Positions 57,150 through 64,000 of a stretch of DNA of 64,000 bases are shown here, piece after piece. This DNA is from Lepiota brunneoincarnata. Its lineage: Eukaryota > Basidiomycota > Agaricomycetes > Agaricales > Agaricaceae. The notes below the pieces were generated by a model. That model worked only from the letters and a program-made list of their open reading frames with translations. It searched no databases and was not told the DNA's origin. The DNA lies in assembly GCA_023014365.1 (NCBI GenBank), contig JAEBUN010000002.1:248001-312000 (forward strand), written 5' to 3'. How positions within the stretch are numbered: position 1 is the stretch's first letter; every line of letters begins with the position of its first letter. A program made the position numbers and the translations under genes.

Positions 57150-57745
57150 CCACTCGTACCCACCTTGGTGGCAACGGCAACAGCACAAATCCACTTTGCA
57201 GCCTGCTATACCGCACACAAACATCATGTATGAGTTCGATCAACAAACCCAACCAGGTTTTCTAAACCACTCGCCCCCTCGTGTGTTGTATGCGAACTGA
57301 ACCTATCCGACTGTGACTATGTATACGAGGCACTTAAATTTACTGACCATCGCCCGGATTTCGCGGGTGTGCCAGAGTGTGCAGGATGTCCATCAGTGGA
57401 GCGTGAGGTTGTAGGCATAGCAAAGACTGGACTGGAGCATGGTGTATTTTAATAAGGTATGTGTATTTCTAAATCTCGATGGTAAGAATGGGAAGGGAAA
57501 GCTCATGATATATTGGTTATACTTTCCAGATGGAAGAAGTACTGTGGATCAAGTTCTGCCAGCATTCTGACCTGCGATCGTTGTTGATCATGGGTAAGGA
57601 TAATGAGGAACTTGTGTATGGGGACTTGAATAATATGTGGTGGGGAAATGAGGATACGACTGCAAAGGAACAGAGACCTGGGGATAATCAATTTAAAGGC
57701 TTTTGATGAAAGTGAGGGAGAAGCTCTTGGCCGAGGGGTTGCTCT
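57150..57745 (+). pseudogene. NADAR gene relic N5
   Basis: 57170-57300 encodes MYEFDQQTQPGFLNHSPPRV, LYAN, and a TGA where N3 has an Arg codon. The middle of the domain is frame-broken with a deletion (RVCQSVQDVHQ still readable). The last exon from about 57531 gives MEEVLWIKFCQHSDLRSLL and ELVYGDLNNMWWGNEDT, with GDNQF before a TGA. It is convergent with M7, whose stop is about 320 bases downstream. Confidence 0.75.
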
Positions 57746-58063
57746 GCGTGCGCGCTTTTAAAGGGACGAAGGTGATGTGGGAATAAAGGATACTCTTTGG
57801 TTTTTTTACTCGGTGACTGCATGCTTGCTATCACAAGTACCTGTGCTTGCTTTTGTGAATTGCTGTTTGCGAGTAGCCCCGATGAAACAGGCCGCCAAAT
57901 CACCGAAACCGGTGATGCTAGGAAATTCATGAGTCCATTGGGAATGGATGGCAGGATGGGAAAATCATTTATTCGGCCTCACTTGACTAGCAGAAGACAA
58001 GTGTACGTAACGAAGGTAATACAACATAGGAAGCGTCTGTAAACTTCACAGTACAAAACAAAA

Positions 58064-58634
58064 TTACACTTTGTCTCCGAGTATTACCAAGGTCACAAAT
58101 GTAAAGAGTAGGCGTGCTCCCCCTAAGGCGAAAACTACCAATCCCATGAGTTTTAATATGGAGTATTGTACCCCAAACGACGACACCATTCCAAAAATGT
58201 TTTCCAGAGACCTAGCAAACCGGGGACCAAAGCAGCTGGAATTCAGACTTGGCAGTTAACGTCTTGATAGTCCCGGACACTGAAAACACATACTACACCA
58301 ATAAACTCTCAGGTGCGGTTGTTTCAGCGGTTTTTGAGGTTGTATCTCCTGCTGTGTCGTCTGGAATGAGGGAACCAGGCTCAGGTCTATAGTGGCATGG
58401 GGAGGAGAGAGAGCTAGAGCCGGAGCCGTAATGGCTGAGGCAGATACCCCCAGATTTAAGTCCTGCCAAGTGGTGACGATGGTATCGTGGTGTCCGTGGG
58501 CCACCCTAACTCTAGCCTTCCCGGGTCGCTCAACGCCAGCCTCTCTATCTAGAATTAGTGATGAGATAACCGTCAGGCGGCAAGGGGGGGGTAGGGGGGG
58601 AAGAACACATACGTCCAAGTTGTGTGACATCCAT
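58064..58634 (-). pseudogene. Family M small membrane protein, copy M7 (-1 frameshift)
   Basis: Exons are 58613-58634 (22 nt), 58294-58548 and 58064-58235 (172 nt), sum 449 nt, one short of a multiple of three. Exon 1 is MDVTQLG. Exon 2 reads REAGVERPGKARVRVAHGHH, then PPHATIDL, where one base is missing. The other frame restores EPGSLIPDDTAGDTTSKTAE and TTAPESLLV. Exon 3 is open: FARSLENIFGMVSSFGVQ and LKLMGLVVFALGGARLLF. The leader (58635-58710) matches M6 closely. Confidence 0.75.
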
Positions 58635-59002
58635 AGTGTTCTGTCCAAAATACGAGTGGTTGAGAACCGTGAGCCTGTGAGGCGAGTGAGAGTCGGATTG
58701 CAGTGGAGTGACACGGTGGGCCTTTCAGTGGCTCGAGGATTTGATACGAAACAACTGGCCACTCGTCTTGTCATTTTATATTCGGTCTTGGTCGCATCCC
58801 CATCAGGACGAAAAGAAGAAAAGGTCCCCCTGCAACCCGCACTGGTCTGTTATATTATTAAATACTTTGGTCGAGCCATTTGATATAAATATCTGCAGAT
58901 CGAAATGCGTAACCTGTTCGAGTATTGACATGATGAACGAGCATGACACGTGACAGTGCATTTGCCACCGATTTCAACGACCTAGGTTTGTTGACTCGGA
59001 TG

Positions 59003-60129
59003 ATGAGCAAGGTAGTATTTGGTGAGCATTTTATTTTCATTCTTCATTTATACGAAATCCTCATGTGCGTAGTCGGAAATGTTCGATATAACATGGGCGA
59101 AGATCAACTCATCGACGTGTTCAAGAGCGTTGGCCAGATCGTTGGTTTTGGGCGTCGACCTGTGGACGCGGTCGTTTTTCAATGTTGATTTACCGAGTAT
59201 GCATGAACCGGACTGGTTTTCGACAGGGAGACAGGAAAGCTACAAGGGTATGGGTTCTGTGAATTTGACGGTATGTCCAAACGAAGCAGATTCCGGAAAT
59301 GTGAAGCTAAGCATCAAGGCTCAATTTCAACCTACCCAACTTCCCAACATCTTTCTTCCCTCGCGTACCCGTGTAATATAAACATGAATTTATCAGTTGT
59401 CAAAATGCATTAACTTTTACGGTCGTCCTTGGGGTTGCTACTACTGACTCCTTTCTAATCATACCAACATCGCCCCATTGTACGTGCTACCAATGAAACA
59501 CATCCGCACTGCTGTTGACCACCCCCGAACCCGCCAGACGTGGGTCCTTTGGACCCTTAATGGACCAACTAGATATTACTCCGTACCTATTGTGCCACGT
59601 GTGTCTTGATGGGTCAACTCTGCCTCTTCAATCTCGAAGATCATGAGACTGCGTCCAGTGCTGAAACTGGGTGATTACAAGGTGAGTTAATTAACATCAG
59701 TCATAATTAGTCTACCACAACCAACTACAGCTATGCCTCCTCTGGCCCCTCCTCGCCCTTCCATACTGGGGCCGCCGCAATACCCCGCTCAGCCGCCCAC
59801 CTTTGCTCCTCCGCCTGGGCAAATGCCACATCAGGCCTCTCCCGGTCCCAGGGGTGCCTCCGTCTTCTTCGCTACCACCTACATCGGCCATGTTTCCCCC
59901 CGCAGTCATGCCCTACTATTGACCACCCCCTCCGACAGAGATAACACAGGCCCCTTGTAGCCGCGGTACAGGCCGCCATCCATCCTGCCAATAGCGATAG
60001 CCAAAGGGTTTTTTAAGCCCCTGGTGTGAAGCTGAGACTTTTTTCTTCGTTTTTCAAGCTATGCTCATGCAAGTTCTCAGTTTGACGCAAGAACAGATTG
60101 ATGCCCTCCCGAGAGGAATGCAATAATGC
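59003..60129 (+). pseudogene. CstF-64/RNA15 mRNA 3'-end processing factor, relic
   Basis: Exon 1 (59003-59021) and exon 2 (from 59073) join to MSKVVFVGNVRYNMGEDQLI then DVFKSVGQIVGF, the first half of the N-terminal RRM. After a gap come VFDRETGKLQGYGFCEFD (near 59212-59268) and DHETASSA (near 59640), the following RRM parts. A Pro-rich exon follows (SILGPPQYPAQPPTFAPPPG near 59760-59900), and finally MLMQVLSLTQEQIDALPRGM near 60062-60125, the C-terminal helix of this family. RRM half, hinge and C-terminal domain are thus in order, but most of the protein is deleted and frames are broken. The parent protein binds U/GU-rich RNA downstream of poly(A) sites. Confidence 0.78.
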
Positions 60130-60700
60130 AAATTGGTGGGTCTTCCATTCCGATATTCCATCTATTTTCCTGCGTTATTTATGTCATGGACATGGCGCTA
60201 ATGCTCGCATCTTCTGCTACAGCTAAATCAGTGTGAGAACCTCATCTCATGAAGTCGGCGGAGGCGTTCTCAGGGATATGTACTGCATACTTACATGCTA
60301 GTTGATTTTACTGATTTCCTAATTCATCAAGCGATATTCCATAAAATGTTGTATTTCATTTCACATTCGGGGCTCTCCGCACTTGCCGAGATTCCTTATA
60401 TCCTGGCTCAGTAACCTTCCTGCGACGTGGTGTTCAGGCGGGCTGCTGGTGATTACATGCAGGCAATATCACGGATTGCTAGGTAGTGAAGCAGATGGGA
60501 ACTAAATGCCTATTTAGAATTGGCCACTTGAGAGATTATTGACTCCTCCTTTGTCAACGTGACTAGGGATCACGGGATGCAGAAAAGGTTTATCTCGCTT
60601 CTTCCGAGATTAACCCGGTCATCTGTGTCCACCTACCACTTACATACACCTCTTCTCCGTGCCGTCCGGCTATACCTACCACAAAACTAGATCCTGTGCA

Positions 60701-61800
60701 ATGGTCCACCCGATCGCTTCTTCATCCCACCCAGTCGAACTTCCGGCTCTCGAGATTCAGCACGCTGATGACCAGAAAATACCCCAGAAGGCAGGCAAAG
60801 GCAAAAAGGCAAAAAGCGTCTATCGGATCTGAATACCCTTTAGAGGTGTATGAGGGATCTTTGACGCGTAAACGAATGTAATCGATATACATGGTCGACA
60901 GCTCTAACCCCCTCCGCGTTCTTCGATCATCGTATCAGAATGTTTGAGTGACTGAAGGTTGAGTATAATGCCTTTGTCGCTGGTTCGTTATCGGTCAGGT
61001 TCCAGATATAACAGCACATACTCAACTGGGTGGCATTAGCGCAACCACAGGGGGAAATTACAATTACCCTCCCCGATGGGCTAGAAAGGAAAGGAACGAG
61101 TTTGGAACTTCTCCAACGGATATTGCAAAGGAGTTGTCGAAGAGTCTCGCTGATCGTGTGGTTATTGCAAAGGTGCGCTGGCAATTCCCTCTAGTTGATA
61201 AAATCTTCATAATATTTTTCTGGCACTCGTCTGTCCTCCCACTGATGAGGGCTTCTTCTACGAGATGATTACTGACCGGCTAGTATTCAGCACCGACTAC
61301 TTTCGTTAGGGAAAGTATCAGAATCCCCTCTCAAGGGGAAGCGGGAATTCGAACGTCTGGTTGTGTTGAAAGAAAAACTACTTGAGATGTTCAACGTAAG
61401 TAATTCTCAACGTACACGAATTCTGCGCATATGGTAACGCCCCGAACAGTACAACAACTACAAGCAGCACCTCATCCAAACGAAGGTCCCCGATAGCACT
61501 TCCACTACTGTCTATCATTGCGGTCCCATGGTGGGTCTTTGTGTCGGCCCCCACATTCCGCACACCAGCAAGATCAAGGCTTTCATGGTCACCAAGGCAC
61601 GCCCAGAAGCCCCGCCCGACTAATACCCATTCATCCCTCAACCAGAATCCCGCGTCATATTTCCTCGGAGATTCCAACGACTCCCCCCCCAGCGCATTTA
61701 CGGCATATCCTTCCCCGACAAAAAACCACTTGCGGAGTGCAAGCAGCATATGAGTGTGATGCGATGCGAGAGTTGAAGGGTGGAAATGACGAAGATGTCA
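60701..61800 (+). pseudogene. Threonyl-tRNA synthetase, N-terminal relic
   Basis: From an ATG at 60701 (MVHPIASSSHPVELPALEIQ) a basic stretch leads to SEYPLEV, then AFFDHRIRMFE-stop-LKVEYNAFVA, GEITITLPDGLERKGTS, and in another frame SPTDIAKELSKSLADRVVIA, the TGS domain. Later pieces are FERLVVLKEKLLEMFN, spliced to [40 protein letters not shown] and KIKAFMVTK, then SYFLGDSNDSPP and QRIYGISFPDKKPLAE. These match the N-terminal and editing regions of cytosolic threonyl-tRNA synthetase. The catalytic core and anticodon-binding domain are absent. Stops and frame changes show it cannot be the cell's working copy. Confidence 0.82.
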
Positions 61801-62410
61801 ATCCTGATTAGAGGCTGTTGGGGCGACGATTGGACGTGTAGAAGACGGAGATCGTAGCAGTTCTTCGTTTGAAAGCGAATTTCGGCTTGGGCAGGGCAGA
61901 TATCCACAGCTCTTTTAAGCTCTTTTCCGGGGGCACTTACTTGCCAACGGGGCAGGTAAGGCACTCAGGGAAGCCGCCGCCTAGGGAGAGGAAGCGTACC
62001 TCCTCATACAGTCTTTGATCATGCTTCAAGCTCTGATAGTTTCTTATCTGGGAATGATTGGCCGTTGGGGATATTGGTAAGCCCGTACGGGTAGGTCGAA
62101 ATTCGGAGGTGAAGCTTCGCGAGAATGTCCATGTAGTACGTTGGTTGTCCATAGGTGCGTTCTGGGTTTCCGCGTGCATGTGAGAGAGGAGTGACGAGCA
62201 GACGGCGTTGATTGCACCTTTGCTGTTGGTTATTATTATTTTCACTTAGGCTCTGCCACGTGTTTCAGGGATTGGCGAGGGTGCAGCCTGCAGGCATACG
62301 AGACCACTAAAGAACCCGGTTCGCAATTTATATGGTGCAGTGTAACATTGTTATTTTAATGTGCATACAACCTAGTAGACTCACCAGCCGTATCTGGGGT
62401 AGGTGGTGAC
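61801..62410 (-). other. Unrecognised protein-like minus frame
   Basis: A minus frame near 61990-62160 reads YGQPTYYMDILAKLHLRIST then YPYGLTNIPNGQSFPDKKLS and ELEA. It looks like a real exon by composition, but I cannot name the family. A 102-codon frame in a neighbouring phase (61937-62245) is probably its shadow. Its ends are not defined. Confidence 0.3.
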
Positions 62411-62439
62411 GGTTAGAGTGGGTGGACTGTGGTCACAAC

Positions 62440-63125
62440 TTACAAGGCAACAGAACGTATTTCTGCAACCCCCACCCGTGGTTGTCCAAAGGACAGACAT
62501 GACGGGTCCTAAGCCACCAAGAGACACAGTGGAAGTGGAATGGGTGCTAAAGAGTGCGGGTGAGTCAAATGAGGAAACATGGCAGGTGTAGAGGCATACG
62601 TTGCAGATTCCCCAAGCTGCGTTGCATTCTTCACTGGTAGCCGACACTTGGTTTGTTTGGCAGTCGATACCTTCGCAATCGTTGGAATCAGCTCTCATCG
62701 AAACCGACAACCACCAGGCCCGCCCCACTGATTTTGGGAAGGCTAAGCTGCTCGCTATCTCGGGCTTTACAACGCCAGCTGCCGGCGGGACCTGTATGTG
62801 GATGGCACCAAACCTTCTTGAAGAGCTCGTGAGATGGGCTTTATTCCTGTGGGAGAACGTACATAGGTTCATAATGTGATTCCTGCAGATCGTGCAGTTG
62901 TCGACGACGATATGTAGGATCTGGATGAGCGCCACATGAAATGGATATGTCAAAAGCACTTGTATATACCCCTTGCCCAGAGTACTACGGCGTTCTACTA
63001 CGAGACAAGATAGCAGTTAGTTGCTGGTTCTGGAGCGCCTGCCGAATGTCACTTGAAATGCTGCTGCCGCTTCTCCACTTCGAACCTGGGCTTACCAGAC
63101 TCCTTTTCCTTCTTCCCCTTTGGTG
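62440..63125 (-). pseudogene. RBX1: RBX1/ROC1 RING-box protein, Trp-to-stop
   Basis: Exons on the minus strand are: PAPKGKKEKESGKPRFEVEK (near 63125-63060); NAVVLWA (near 62995), where the expected Trp before NAV is TAG at 62995-62997; 62863-62911, IVVDNCTICRNHIMNL; 62600-62670, which joins in phase to give CIDCQTNQVSATSEECNAAW then GICN; and 62546 downward, [30 protein letters not shown]. The Cys and His ligands of the RING-H2 domain (C-x2-C, C-x2-C, H-x2-H-x2-C, CPLD) are present. Rbx1 recruits E2 enzymes to cullin ubiquitin ligases. The nonsense codon and the lost C-terminal Gly-Arg suggest a recent pseudogene. Mobile copy F lies just upstream of its 5' end. Confidence 0.82.
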
Positions 63126-63280
63126 CAGGTTGGTAAGTGTAGAGGATGCGATGTGGACGTCTAGAGCTGGAGGTCTACCCGTGTGTAGTGGTGGATGGGT
63201 GGCGCGAATGACTTGGAAGGAAGTCGAGACTACAGTACGTTTGTCAATAATCCTTACTTCCCCTGTTTCCTCACCACTGG

Positions 63281-63485
63281 ACTCGATACAGGTGCAGTTG
63301 AGAGGTGTACGGTTCCGGGTGACCCGACCGTGCTTCCTCCTCGACCTCACCACCCAGGGTCAACGGGGCTTGAAGAGAGCCCCGCCCCTCTCTCCCAGCC
63401 TACGCAGTATCGAGTTCTGTCATTCTACATTGCTCGTAATTTATAATTTATATTTTATGTTACCTGGATGCCTCACAGCGCAAGA
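63281..63485 (+). mobile_element. TCTTGCGC-family element, copy F (right half)
   Basis: It runs from the arm ACTCGATAC (63281-63289) through GTATCGAGT (63407-63415) to the terminus GCGCAAGA (63478-63485). It is almost identical to copy B over 63321-63485. The left half is missing. The near identity to a copy 48 kb away points to recent movement or conversion. Confidence 0.8.
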
Positions 63486-63489
63486 CTTT

Positions 63490-64000
63490 TGTGATGAACG
63501 CCTGGGACCTTCCAGATTCCGGGTCCAGACAAATGTCTCAGGATAAATCGACGAAAATGGCTGTCTTCATGCCAACCAAGCCGACATCTACATCGGGTGT
63601 GAGTATGCGAAAATGCGTTCCTATGCTGTTAAATTGGATCACCCTCCAAACCAAGGACAGGAGACTGGCTGTGTTTGGGAACAGAGCCGACTCATTCGCC
63701 GAGTCACTCGTAGCTGCAGCTTGAGCTCGAACCTCCGCGTCCACAGCAAGCACACTCGATATACTGCAGGTGGACTCTGATACCTCGAGCGCTGCACAAA
63801 CCGCCCTTGACACACCAAATAGCTCTGTTCGCGAGCTCTGCTACAGCTTATTCTATAGGAGTATCCCTGTACCTGATGGCACTAAGGTATGAACTACGCT
63901 GCCCTTGCATGACTAAATATGGGTCATTAATTGTCATTTCTAGCAAGCCAAAGTCACGACTGGTCTACAAGATGGCATGTTGACCGTATCCTGGCCACGC
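63490..64000 (+). CDS. HSP20-like (alpha-crystallin) gene, partial at the right edge
   Basis: The frame from 63494 reads NAWDLPDSGSRQMSQDKST and TLQTKDRRLAVFGNRADSF to a TGA near 63724. Later frame RELCYSLFYRSIPVPDGTK ends at a donor near 63887, and after an acceptor near 63942 comes AKVTTGLQDGMLTVSWPR. The last two segments have the order of the alpha-crystallin domain end (F-x-R-x-x-x-V-P-x-G and the A-x-x-x-x-G-x-L-T-V-x-x-P motif). The first part has weaker resemblance and a stop lies between, so this may be a relic. The C-terminus is beyond the window. HSP20 proteins are cytoplasmic chaperones. Confidence 0.45.

Noticed and set aside
32035..62997. Repeat-induced point mutation as the cause of the nonsense codons (R2b CGA to TGA, ATG17 and RBX1 TGG to TAG, permease CAG to TAG)
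   Set aside because: Stops made by a single transition from these codons are nearly always in CpA or CpG context, so the context is uninformative. No general C-to-T bias was computed. The many one-base indels also do not fit that mechanism.
62985..63353. A 122-codon minus frame starting MVRSRRKHGRVTRN
   Set aside because: Its start lies in mobile copy F read antisense. The frame at 4900-5289 begins the same way in copy A. Only the part overlapping the RBX1 exon is genic, in another frame.

Overview
The window looks like an accessory, repeat-rich stretch of a filamentous fungal genome, most probably an Agaricomycete (Basidiomycota). The evidence is many short introns of about 40-60 bp with GT..AG ends, NACHT and NB-ARC/TPR STAND receptors of the type expanded in mushrooms, fungal NADAR proteins with long Pro/Gln-rich N-termini, and fragments of ATG17, ATG22, RBX1, CstF-64 and threonyl-tRNA synthetase that read as eukaryotic exons. 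The species cannot be named from the sequence. There is no operon structure and no CRISPR. Most coding sequence is in short exons, so long open frames are often misleading and several of the longest are antisense shadows.

Layout. 0-13 kb: NACHT relics (1-287 minus; 9.25-10.9 kb plus), a duplicated and degraded segment (3.6-5.0 and 7.0-8.2 kb), and a broken multi-pass membrane protein gene (11.7-12.8 kb). 13.6-17 kb: a 1.5-kb mobile element carrying a 26-bp minisatellite, then two intact copies of an unrecognised three-exon small membrane protein gene ('family M'). 17-23 kb: an ATG22-like transporter, an amidase and a hotdog thioesterase, each with lesions. 23.7-34 kb: NADAR gene N1 facing an NB-ARC/TPR receptor, then a partial duplicate of that pair, then a family M copy. 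35-42 kb: an ATG17 relic, a tandem 268-bp duplication, an intact short-chain dehydrogenase and a decayed P450. 42-49 kb: NADAR copies convergent with family M copies. 49-53 kb: a SINE-like repeat, a histone deacetylase 5' fragment and a purine permease 3' fragment. 53-58.6 kb: a third NB-ARC/TPR receptor, a NADAR relic and a seventh family M copy. 59-64 kb: relics of CstF-64, threonyl-tRNA synthetase, RBX1 and an HSP20-like gene.

The main signal is a repeated set of three gene types: NADAR-domain genes (six copies or fragments), family M (seven copies or fragments) and NB-ARC/TPR receptors (four loci). NADAR genes read plus and repeatedly face the 3' end of a family M gene or a receptor gene reading minus. 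Family M has a fixed exon architecture (22-nt exon 1, exon 2 of 229-260 nt, exon 3 usually 172 nt, introns in conserved phases) and I do not recognise it. NADAR enzymes act on ADP-ribose conjugates and NB-ARC/TPR proteins are immune-type receptors, so an allorecognition or defence locus is a reasonable hypothesis. It is inference only. A dispersed mobile element with TCTTGCGC ends has inserted repeatedly among these genes, and a paralogous empty site is present in the window.

Many disrupted genes differ from an open frame by one base, often in a short homopolymer, so some apparent pseudogenes could be assembly indels.
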